DNA from: CAWGOF01 sp963824225
Lineage (GTDB): Bacteria; Acidobacteriota; Polarisedimenticolia; Polarisedimenticolales; Polarisedimenticolaceae
Direction: 5' to 3'
Length of the DNA: 64,000 bases
Assembly: GCA_963824225.1 (NCBI GenBank)
Contig: CAWGOF010000003.1
Location: 1,674,001 to 1,738,000 of the forward strand
Program-made: the position numbers and the translations under genes
Shown here: positions 55,565 through 62,876 of the stretch, in pieces
Layout of the letters: each line of letters begins with the position of its first letter
How positions within the stretch are numbered: the first letter of the stretch is position 1
Notes under the pieces: generated by a model
Seen by the model: only the letters and a program-made list of their open reading frames with translations
What the model was told of the DNA's origin: nothing
Databases searched by the model: none

Positions 55565-58015
55565 ATGATCAAGACAACGAGCCGGGTGGTCGAAGCGTTT
55601 CGGCGGTGGGGGTACCTGCAGGCGGACCTCGACCCGCTCGGGCGGCTTCAGCCTCTGCCGCATCCCGATCTCGACGAGGCATCGGGCGACGACACGAGGC
55701 AGATGCGCGACGCCTACTGCGGTCCGATCGGCGTCGAGTTCATGCACATGCCGCTCCCCGACCGGTGCCAGTGGATCGCCGAGCGCATGGAGGAGAAGCC
55801 GGCCTCCGTCGATCGGCACAGGATCCTGGCCCGCATCGCGAGCGCCGAGCTGTTCGAGCACTTCCTGCACGCCCGGTACGTCGGGACGAAGCGCTACTCG
55901 CTCGAGGGCGCGGCGGCGCTGATCCCGTTGCTCGACGTCGTTCTCGACGGAGCGGCCGACCGCGGTGCCGAGATCGTCCTGATCGGGATGAGCCACCGGG
56001 GCCGACTCACCGTGATGGCCCATGTGGTCGGGACGCCGCTCGCGAACCTGTTCGCCGGGTTCGAGGACGTCGACTCGCAGAGCGTGCTCGGCGGCGGCGA
56101 CGTCAAGTACCACCAGGGCGCCACGGGACGCTACGAGACCTCGTCCGGCCACTCGGTACGCGTGCACCTGGTCTCGAACCCGAGCCACCTCGAGGCGGTG
56201 GACCCGGTCGTCATGGGACGTGTGCGTGCACGCCAGGAACGGATCGGTGGGGACGGGATGGCGCGCGTCTTCCCGATCACGATCCACGGCGACGCGGCGT
56301 TCGCCGGCCAGGGCATCGCCGCCGAGACGTTGAACCTCGCCGAGCTCCCGGGCTTCCGTGTCGGCGGCACCGTGCACGTCATCGTCAACAACCTGATCGG
56401 GTTCACGACGATGCCGAAGGCGCTGCACTCGTCGCGCTTCGCCTCGGACGTCGCCAAGCGGCTGGCGATCCCGATCTTCCACGTGAACGGCCTCGATCCC
56501 GACGCTGTCGTCCGCGCCGCCCGCATCGCGGGAGAGTACCGCTCGAAGTTCGGCAGCGACGTCTTGCTCGACCTGGTCTGCTACCGGCGCTACGGCCACA
56601 GCGAGGTCGACGATCCCACGGTCACGCAGCCCCTCTTGTATCGCAAGATCGAGAAGCTCCCCGAGCTGTGGCGCCAGTACGCGGAGCAGATCGGGGCATC
56701 GGACGACGAGATCCGCTCGCTCGTGGACGAGCGCGATGCGCTGTTTCGCCAGGAGCTCGAGAAGGGCCGGGCGATGGAGCAGCGCCCCGTGCTCCGAACG
56801 CTCCCGGACTACTGGAGCGCGTATCGCGGCGGGCGCTACGATCCGAAGCTCGAGGTGCAGACGGGGGTCGCGCGAGAGCGGCTCCGCGAGATCGCTCAGC
56901 GCGTGGTGGCGATCCCCCCGGGGTTCACCGTGCATCCCAAGGTCAAGAAGGTCCTCGACGGCCGCGTCGAGATGAGCGCCGGCCAGCGGCCGGTCGACTG
57001 GGGCCTGGCCGAGGCGCTGGCGATCGGCTCGCTCCTGTGGGACGGGATGCTCGTGCGGCTCACGGGGCAGGACACGCGGCGCGGCACGTTCGGGCATCGC
57101 CACGCGGTCCTCGTCGACTACGAGACCGCCGCCGAGCACGTTCCGCTGTCGCACCTGCGCTCGGGCCAGGGCCGCTTCGACGTGCACGACACGCCGCTTT
57201 CCGAAGCGTCGGCCGTCGGCTTCGAGTACGGCTTCACCCGCGACTTCCCCGACGCGCTCGTCCTGTGGGAGGCCCAGTTCGGCGACTTCGCGAACGGGGC
57301 CCAGGTGATCGTCGACCAGTTCCTGACCGCCGGCGAGGACAAGTGGGATCTGCTGTCGGGTCTCGTGCTCTTGCTCCCGCACGGCTACGAGGGCCAAGGC
57401 CCCGAGCACTCGAGCGCGCGGTTCGAGCGCTACCTGCAGCTGTGCGGCGAGGACAACATCCAGCTGTGCCAGCCGACGACCGCAGCGCAGTACTTCCACC
57501 TGCTGCGACGGCAAGCGCTGCGCACGTGGCGCAAGCCGCTCGTGATCCTGACGCCGAAGGGCTACCTCCGCGCCCCGGTCGCGTCTTCGAGCATGAGCGA
57601 GCTCAGCTCGGGCGCGTTCCATCCGGTCCTCGGCGATCCGGAGCACGTCGGCGCCGAGCGCGTGCTCGTATGCTCGGGCAAGGTCGCTCATGAGCTGCAC
57701 GTCGAGCGCGAGAAGCGGAAGGACGAGAAAACGGCGATCGTGCGCGTCGAGCAGATCGCTCCGTTTCCGGATGCCGTGCTCCAGGAAGAGCTCGGCCGCT
57801 ACGCCGCGGCGCGCGAGATCGCGTGGGTCCAGGAGGAGCCGGCCAACATGGGGGCGCTGTTCTTCGTGCGCCCGCGGCTCCAGCGCTTGGCCGGCGACAG
57901 GCGCTTGACGATCGTCAAGCGACCCGAGAGCGCGAGCCCGGCCACGGGGTCGTCCAAAGCCCACGACATCGAGCAGCAGGCGTTGATCCGGCTGGCCTTC
58001 GCGCGCCCGGCGTAA
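55565..58015 (+). CDS. sucA: 2-oxoglutarate dehydrogenase E1-type (or 2-oxoadipate) component, short form
   Basis: Thiamine-diphosphate E1 enzyme of 816 residues, about 100 shorter than usual: the N-terminal E2-binding peptide is missing. The conserved core is complete: GTKRYSLEGAAALIPLLD, GMSHRGRLTV, GDVKYHQG, SNPSHLEAVDPVVMG, HGDAAFAGQG, YRRYGHSEVDDP, GQDTRRGTFGHRHAV, LLPHGYEGQGPEHSSAR and PKGYLRAP. It decarboxylates 2-oxoglutarate or a close analogue. No E2 (sucB) follows, so E2 must be encoded elsewhere or the enzyme acts alone. TAGAAT ends six bases before the ATG (leaderless pattern). The stop is 3 bp from a convergent MFS gene. Confidence 0.9.
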   Translation: MIKTTSRVVEAFRRWGYLQADLDPLGRLQPLPHPDLDEASGDDTRQMRDAYCGPIGVEFMHMPLPDRCQWIAERMEEKPASVDRHRILARIASAELFEHFLHARYVGTKRYSLEGAAALIPLLDVVLDGAADRGAEIVLIGMSHRGRLTVMAHVVGTPLANLFAGFEDVDSQSVLGGGDVKYHQGATGRYETSSGHSVRVHLVSNPSHLEAVDPVVMGRVRARQERIGGDGMARVFPITIHGDAAFAGQGIAAETLNLAELPGFRVGGTVHVIVNNLIGFTTMPKALHSSRFASDVAKRLAIPIFHVNGLDPDAVVRAARIAGEYRSKFGSDVLLDLVCYRRYGHSEVDDPTVTQPLLYRKIEKLPELWRQYAEQIGASDDEIRSLVDERDALFRQELEKGRAMEQRPVLRTLPDYWSAYRGGRYDPKLEVQTGVARERLREIAQRVVAIPPGFTVHPKVKKVLDGRVEMSAGQRPVDWGLAEALAIGSLLWDGMLVRLTGQDTRRGTFGHRHAVLVDYETAAEHVPLSHLRSGQGRFDVHDTPLSEASAVGFEYGFTRDFPDALVLWEAQFGDFANGAQVIVDQFLTAGEDKWDLLSGLVLLLPHGYEGQGPEHSSARFERYLQLCGEDNIQLCQPTTAAQYFHLLRRQALRTWRKPLVILTPKGYLRAPVASSSMSELSSGAFHPVLGDPEHVGAERVLVCSGKVAHELHVEREKRKDEKTAIVRVEQIAPFPDAVLQEELGRYAAAREIAWVQEEPANMGALFFVRPRLQRLAGDRRLTIVKRPESASPATGSSKAHDIEQQALIRLAFARPA

Positions 58016-58018
58016 CCC

Positions 58019-59305
58019 CTACAGGCCGCGTGCGCGCACCGTCTCGAGGCCATGCGCGTGGGGCCCGACCTCGCGCCGGCGCAGGAGCCACGAGAAGACG
58101 AGCCCGGCGAGGCTGAGGATCAGGAACATCCACAGCATCGGCAGGTAGCCATCCGGGTTCGACGCCGAGGCTCCGGCCCAGTCGTTCAACCCGCCCGCCG
58201 CAAAGTTGAACACCGTCAGCCCGATGTTCTGGATCAGGGTCATCAGTCCGTAGGCGGTGCCCAGCCGGTTCTCCTCGACCAGGTAGGGGACCGACGGCCA
58301 CAGGACGGCCGGAACGAGGGAGAACGCGATGCCGATGAGCGCGTTCGGGACCCACAACCCGAGCTGCGTGTAGGCCAGGATCAGGAACGCGGGGACGAGA
58401 ACGAGCGTCCCGAGCATCATGAACAGGCTGCGCCGTCCCAGCCGATCGACGAGCAGCCCGAACAGCGGCGTGGCGAAGATCGCGGCCAGGAACACCCAGC
58501 TGTTCATCTGCCCCGCGGCCTCGAGGGACAGACCGTGCGCTTCCTGGAAGTACTTGATCGCGAACGTGCTGCGGAACGGGAAGATCACCGAGTAGAACGT
58601 GACGCACAGCCCGACGACGTACCAGTACGATCGGTCGAACCGCACGAGGTCGGACGCCACGAAGCGATCGGGCGCACTCGGTCGATACAGGTCGTAGCGC
58701 TTCTCCGCCGAGCGCTCGACGACGAAGTACGCGAGCGCCGCAATCAGAGCCACGACGCCGAAGCCCACCGCCACGAGCAGCGGACCCTGCCATCCGGCGT
58801 CGAAGAAGCGCTTGCCCCACGTCGGGGACCAGTCCGCGGCGAACGAGCCGGCGCGGGCGATCGCCAGGTTGATTCCGAACGCGAACCCGAGCTGCTTGCC
58901 CTTGAACCACTGACCGAGCGACGCCGTGATTGCGACGATCATCGACTCGGCGCCCAGGCCAAACACCAGGCGCCCCACGGCCATGAGCACGAACGACCCA
59001 GAGGCCCAGGTCATGATCGCGCCGACGAGGCAGACCGCGGTGAACAGGAGCGTGGCGAAGCGCGTGCCCAGGCGGTCGGCGATGACGCCGCCGATGAGGA
59101 CGACGAAGATGTTCGGCACGCTGTAGATCGCATTCAGCATCCCGATCTGCGTGTCGGTGAACCCAAGATCCCGGCTCAGGAGCGAGGCGAGCGGCGCGAT
59201 GCAGTCGTAGATGTAGTAGTTCCCGAACATCGCGAGGCTGACGAAGACGAGAACGCTCCATCTGAGCCCCGCCGGAACCGCATACTTCGTTCCACCGCCA
59301 TCCAC
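58019..59305 (-). CDS. MFS transporter (MFSD1-like)
   Basis: Twelve-helix major facilitator of 428 residues. The N-terminal half has NYYIYDCIAPLASLLSRDLG, the motif-A loop I-A-D-R-L-G-T-R and VGRLVFGLGAESMIVAITAS; the second half has LFGLLVDRLGRRSLFMMLG. The start region and G-x-E-S-M-I resemble eukaryotic and bacterial MFSD1-type dipeptide or small-solute carriers; the substrate cannot be read. GTG 59305 follows GAGGTG by four bases. No close partner gene. Confidence 0.85.
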   Translation of the reverse strand: MDGGGTKYAVPAGLRWSVLVFVSLAMFGNYYIYDCIAPLASLLSRDLGFTDTQIGMLNAIYSVPNIFVVLIGGVIADRLGTRFATLLFTAVCLVGAIMTWASGSFVLMAVGRLVFGLGAESMIVAITASLGQWFKGKQLGFAFGINLAIARAGSFAADWSPTWGKRFFDAGWQGPLLVAVGFGVVALIAALAYFVVERSAEKRYDLYRPSAPDRFVASDLVRFDRSYWYVVGLCVTFYSVIFPFRSTFAIKYFQEAHGLSLEAAGQMNSWVFLAAIFATPLFGLLVDRLGRRSLFMMLGTLVLVPAFLILAYTQLGLWVPNALIGIAFSLVPAVLWPSVPYLVEENRLGTAYGLMTLIQNIGLTVFNFAAGGLNDWAGASASNPDGYLPMLWMFLILSLAGLVFSWLLRRREVGPHAHGLETVRARGL

Positions 59306-59398
59306 GGGTCACCTCGCGTGAGCGCGCATCATAGCCTCCGCAGTGCGCCACACCAGCAGAAAAGGAACCTGCCAGTGCCCGTGGGCGTCGCGCGTTCG

Positions 59399-59641
59399 TC
59401 AGACCGCTCGTCTCCGCTCGACGAAGCGGACGAGGCTCGCGATCGTGTCCCACTCTTCGGGCAGATCGAAGGAGGCGGGGTCGACGGGCGCACCCACCTG
59501 CTTCTCGACCCACAGCACGAGATTCCACAACGAGAGCGAGTCGAGCACGCCGCCCTTGATGAGGGACGTGTCGTCGTGCAACTCCTCGCCGAAGCTCAGA
59601 TCCCAGCTCCGGATCAGGGCCAACAGCTCGTCGCGCAGCAT
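59399..59641 (-). CDS. Acyl carrier protein-like protein
   Basis: Small protein of 80 residues with the four-helix carrier pattern: MLRDELLALIRSWDLSFGEE, the phosphopantetheine site D-S-L in GGVLDSLSLWNLVLWV (Ser near residue 36) and the last helices EEWDTIASLVRFVERR. It is not in a fatty-acid or polyketide operon. It diverges from a GNAT-type gene with 23 bp between starts, which suggests a tailored acyl or aminoacyl transfer. A minus-strand TATAGA lies nine bases before the ATG. Confidence 0.85.
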   Translation of the reverse strand: MLRDELLALIRSWDLSFGEELHDDTSLIKGGVLDSLSLWNLVLWVEKQVGAPVDPASFDLPEEWDTIASLVRFVERRRAV

Positions 59642-59650
59642 TCCGGCTAG

Positions 59651-59658
59651 TCTATACG
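59651..59658. promoter_or_regulatory. Overlapping divergent -10 elements for carrier protein and GNAT gene
   Basis: TCTATACG reads TATACG on the plus strand (59653-59658), exactly six bases before ATG 59665, and TATAGA on the minus strand (59656-59651), nine bases before ATG 59641. The 23-bp gap has no space for ribosome sites, so both messages are expected to be leaderless or nearly so. Confidence 0.5.
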
Positions 59659-59664
59659 TCGATC

Positions 59665-60792
59665 ATGGTGGACGACCCCTACGAGATCGTGCGATATACC
59701 CCGGCGCTGAAGCCCGGGGTCGCCGAGCTCCAGCGGGAGCTGTGGAGCTCGGACGTCGATCTGAACCGCCGGTTCCTCGCATGGAAGTACGAGGAGAGTC
59801 CGTACGGCCAGGAGGCGCTCGTGTTCCTGGCGCTCTACCGCGGCGCGGTCGTCGGTATGCGCGGGTTCCACCGCGGAAACTGGGAGGCCGGTACGCCGTC
59901 GTGCGCCTTCCCGCTGTGGATGGCGGGCGACGCGCTCGTCGCGCACGGCCATCGCGATCGCGGCCTCGTGACGCGGATCATGCGTGCGGCTCAGGCCGCG
60001 CTGGCCGGGCGCGATTGCCGATACCTCATCTCGGTCGCCCCGAGTCGCGTCAACACGTTCGGGCTCTTGACGCTCGGTTGGAAGAGCGTCGGCGGACTCC
60101 GCCCGATGGGCAAGGCCGGGGCTCGCGCAGCACGCAGTCGGCGAGTCCGACGGATCGTCGGGCGGCTACCGATCTTCTGGCGCTACCGTGACGCGCGCTT
60201 CCTGCGTTCGGCGGACGAGCAGCGGCCGTTCCGGCATCTCGATTCTACAGCGCAAAGAGACTCGATCGTCGTCGAGAAGACGCCGCGCGTCGACGCCATG
60301 GCCGAGCTGATCACGAGCCTCGGTCACGATGGACGAATCCGGCATGTGAGAAACCGCGACTACCTGGCCTGGCGGTTCCGCAACCCGCTCAACGACTACC
60401 GGTTCTTGTTCTGGGAAGGGTCGCGCCTCGAAGGCTACCTCGTGCTGACTCACAGGGCGAGCGATCTCGGCTCCTGGGATCGCGTCTACATCGCCGACCT
60501 CGAAGCGCGCGATCCACGGATCCGATCGGAGCTGCTCGCCGCGGCGGTCCACCGCGGGCGGTTCTCCGAGCTCGTCACCTGGACGGCGTCCCTGTCCGAG
60601 GACGAGCGGAGCGGTCTCGCGAGCCTCGGGTTCACCGCGGTCGATCCCGAGGATGCTGCCCGAGGCTGCCCCTGCGTCCTCGTGCGTGCTGCCGGCGACC
60701 AACCGTCGACGAGCGAATGGGTCATCGAGGGCCGGCCCGTTCTCGACTCGCAGAGCTGGGACGTGCGCGTGCTGTACTCGATGCGCGGCTGA
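59665..60792 (+). CDS. GNAT-like acyltransferase next to a carrier protein
   Basis: Protein of 375 residues with two GNAT-like halves. The first shows DLNRRFLAWKYEESPYGQEA, LALYRGAVVGMRGFHRGN and AHGHRDRGLVTRIMRAAQAA, the last being the R/Q-x-x-G-x-A-type acyl-CoA or carrier-binding loop. The second has LAWRFRNPLNDYRFLFWEGS and YLVLTHRASDLGSWDRVYIA. This architecture is seen in GNAT proteins of polysaccharide and envelope clusters. The divergent acyl carrier protein may deliver its acyl group. The acceptor is unknown. Confidence 0.78.
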   Translation: MVDDPYEIVRYTPALKPGVAELQRELWSSDVDLNRRFLAWKYEESPYGQEALVFLALYRGAVVGMRGFHRGNWEAGTPSCAFPLWMAGDALVAHGHRDRGLVTRIMRAAQAALAGRDCRYLISVAPSRVNTFGLLTLGWKSVGGLRPMGKAGARAARSRRVRRIVGRLPIFWRYRDARFLRSADEQRPFRHLDSTAQRDSIVVEKTPRVDAMAELITSLGHDGRIRHVRNRDYLAWRFRNPLNDYRFLFWEGSRLEGYLVLTHRASDLGSWDRVYIADLEARDPRIRSELLAAAVHRGRFSELVTWTASLSEDERSGLASLGFTAVDPEDAARGCPCVLVRAAGDQPSTSEWVIEGRPVLDSQSWDVRVLYSMRG

Positions 60793-60796
60793 GGGT

Positions 60797-61549
60797 TCAG
60801 AGGCGTTGCACTCGCGCGTGGAGCGGCCACGCGAGCGAGTGGACCGTCTCCGCTCGACCCCAGAGCGATGCCAGCTCCTCGCGGATGACGTCCACGGGAT
60901 CGTGGCCCTTGGCCTCGCGGTAGGCCGCGGTGCCCGACCAGCTATGGATGAACTCCACCATCTGCTCGAGATTCCACGACGCGCGCACGTCGATCTGCAG
61001 GGGCGCGATCGGGCGGCCCGGAAGGAACAGCGTCGCGTAGAGCTGATCGACCAGGCGTGCGCCCGCGGCGAAGTACGGTCCCACGATGTCGAAGTAGAAC
61101 CGGTGGAACAGTCGGTCGAACGGCGGCCTCATGATCCCCACGTGGTACGTCCACACGGCGAGGACCCCGCCCGGGCGCGTGACGCGCTGCACCTCGGCAC
61201 CGAACGCTTCGAGGTCGAACCAGTGGGCCGCGGCCGCGACGGTGATCAGATCGACCGAGCCCTCCTCGAGACCCGCGTTCTCGGACGCGGCAACGCGGTA
61301 CTCGATCGCCGGGTGGCGCACCGCCCGCCGGAGCTGCTCGTCGCTGATGTCGGTCGCGACGACACGCGGGAAGTGGTCGACGAGGCCCAGCGCCGCCTGC
61401 CCGTTGCCGGTCGCCGCATCCCAGGCCAGCTCGCGGCGATCGAGCAACGCGACGAGATGGCCGTACCACTCGCGCGGGTAAGTCGGCCGCGCGCGCGCGT
61501 ACCGGCCTGCGAGCGGCGAGAAATCGGGCGTGAGAGACGCCGCGGACAT
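60797..61549 (-). CDS. Class I SAM-dependent methyltransferase
   Basis: Protein of 250 residues resembling UbiE/Tam-type small-molecule methyltransferases. Motif I is LAWDAATGNGQAALGLVDHF near residue 45, followed by VVATDISDEQL (motif II, acidic residue binding the ribose), DLITVAAAAHWFDLEAFGAE and the post-motif TRPGGVLAVWTY. The C-terminal third is variable and sets the acceptor, which is unknown. ATG 61549 is preferred to a TTG two codons upstream; a minus-strand TATCCT ends eight bases before it. Confidence 0.88.
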   Translation of the reverse strand: MSAASLTPDFSPLAGRYARARPTYPREWYGHLVALLDRRELAWDAATGNGQAALGLVDHFPRVVATDISDEQLRRAVRHPAIEYRVAASENAGLEEGSVDLITVAAAAHWFDLEAFGAEVQRVTRPGGVLAVWTYHVGIMRPPFDRLFHRFYFDIVGPYFAAGARLVDQLYATLFLPGRPIAPLQIDVRASWNLEQMVEFIHSWSGTAAYREAKGHDPVDVIREELASLWGRAETVHSLAWPLHARVQRL

Positions 61550-61601
61550 CCGCAACCAGGATAGCGGGCGACTCGCGCTCTCGGCTCAGGGATTGGTAGC
61601 G

Positions 61602-61865
61602 TCACTTCTTGCCCTTCCCCTTGCCTCCTCCCCCCGGATCGGGAAGTGGCGTCTCCTCTTCGGGGTCGGGCAGAGTCTCGTCGACTCCGGTGCCGTACTC
61701 GTAGACGCCGAGGGAGCCCATGGACTGGGCCCACGCCGGTCGCGCTGCGAGCGTCACGATGAGTGGGGCGGCGGCGAACCCGCGCGTGAGGAGTTTCCGG
61801 CGACCCTCGTCGTGATCCGCAGACTCGGTCTTCGGGTCGCCAGGCCGCGAACTGTGGGACGGCAT
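61602..61865 (-). CDS. Small Tat-signal-like exported protein
   Basis: Protein of 87 residues. The N-terminus has a polar n-region with a twin Arg (EGRRKLLTRG), a hydrophobic stretch (FAAAPLIVTLAARPAWA) and a cleavage site AWA-Q, as in Tat substrates. The mature part is only about 40 residues: SLGVYEYGTGVDETLPDPEE and a Gly/Lys tail (GGGGKGKGKK). Short proteins with an R-R-K-L-L and A-x-P-x-I-x-T-L-A-x-R-P-A-W-A lead occur in several proteobacteria, role unknown. GGAG precedes ATG 61865, so it uses a normal ribosome site. Confidence 0.65.
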   Translation of the reverse strand: MPSHSSRPGDPKTESADHDEGRRKLLTRGFAAAPLIVTLAARPAWAQSMGSLGVYEYGTGVDETLPDPEEETPLPDPGGGGKGKGKK

Positions 61866-62008
61866 GTGAGCTCCTTGCCCTTAGCCGTCCTCTCTCGACG
61901 TGAGCCCAGTCTACTCGAAGACCCCGCGGCCGTGCTATCGCGAAACGCGATCAACTGGGCGGCCAGTCGCCCGTGCGACCAGCCGCCTCCGTCTTCCGTT
62001 AACGCTGA

Positions 62009-62269
62009 TCACTCCGTGGGCGGACACCAGACGTCGAGGCAGTAGATCTGCCCACACGTCCGGTACGGCGTGATGATCCCCCAGTTGACCGATTCGCCGC
62101 AGCACCCCGTTCCGCGCTGCCCGACGACCGTCTTCTTTGCGGCCGTCGCATAGTAGGTGCACACGCCGAGGAACGCCTGGGTCTGTGGCAGCGTCGACAC
62201 GTAGACGCTGATCCCGACGAGCAGGGTGATGACCGCGATCGCCGTCCGGGCCCAGAACCGTCGCTTCAT
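62009..62269 (-). CDS. Small exported Cys-rich protein, possibly DUF6289-like
   Basis: Protein of 86 residues with a signal or anchor helix (TAIAVITLLVGISVYVS) and a compact C-terminal part rich in Cys, Gly and Tyr: CTYYATAAKKTVVGQRGTGC, CGESVNWGIITPYRTCGQIY, then CLDVWCPPTE. The Y-Y-x-x-A-x-K-T-x-V-V-G order recalls, from memory, DUF6289 proteins; that name is tentative. Six cysteines could form three disulfides, as in small secreted peptides. GGGGGAG precedes the ATG. Confidence 0.65.
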   Translation of the reverse strand: MKRRFWARTAIAVITLLVGISVYVSTLPQTQAFLGVCTYYATAAKKTVVGQRGTGCCGESVNWGIITPYRTCGQIYCLDVWCPPTE

Positions 62270-62338
62270 TGGACTCCCCCACGCGCCCGAGCCGCACGCG
62301 GCCGCGGACGCCCGAAAAGACCACCCCGAGGTGGTACG

Positions 62339-62866
62339 TCAGTAGCGCCCAGGATAGGAAGCGCGGCGCCCTGTGACAAGCCCCGCCGAGGGGAGCGGCT
62401 CCTGCCCCCCGCGCTCGAAGTCGACGCCGTCGACCTTCCACTCGCTCCCGTACCGTCGCAGGACGACGCGCAGCGTGGCCTCGCCGTTCTCGAACTGCCC
62501 CGTGAACTCCGCCGTGACTCGAGCCGGGGCACCGAGGTGCTTCTGGTAGCCCACGCCCCTCATCTTGAGCGACTGGTGCGGACCGAGCGCATCCCTCATC
62601 CGCAAGAGGTGGTCCTGGAACTCCTCGAGCGTGTCCTCCTTCCGCCACTCGTCGCCGATCGTTTGGTACGCCTCGTCGAACGCCCCCCGATCCACGAGGC
62701 TCAAGAAGCTGTCGACGATCGGGAGGAAGTCCGAGCGCCCGCGGCCGAAGAGCACGACGAGGAACACGACACCCGCCGCAGCGGCCGCGAAAACGGCGCC
62801 GCAGCCGACGAGGATCCAACCCCACACCGTCCGGGAACGAGAATCGGGAGGAAGGCGACTCGACAC
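62339..62866 (-). CDS. Single-helix membrane protein with NTF2-like (DUF4019-type) domain
   Basis: Protein of 175 residues from a GTG at 62866. One transmembrane helix (WGWILVGCGAVFAAAAAGVV) is followed by an exported or cytosolic domain: DRGAFDEAYQTIGDEWRKED, LEEFQDHLLRMRDALGPHQS and VVLRRYGSEWKVDGVDFERG. The last segment is the typical final strand of DUF4019/DUF3887-like NTF2 folds. TAAACT lies seven bases before the start (leaderless pattern). Function unknown. It is followed on the same strand by the small Cys-rich gene. Confidence 0.65.
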   Translation of the reverse strand: MSSRLPPDSRSRTVWGWILVGCGAVFAAAAAGVVFLVVLFGRGRSDFLPIVDSFLSLVDRGAFDEAYQTIGDEWRKEDTLEEFQDHLLRMRDALGPHQSLKMRGVGYQKHLGAPARVTAEFTGQFENGEATLRVVLRRYGSEWKVDGVDFERGGQEPLPSAGLVTGRRASYPGRY

Positions 62867-62876
62867 GGCGGCCAGT

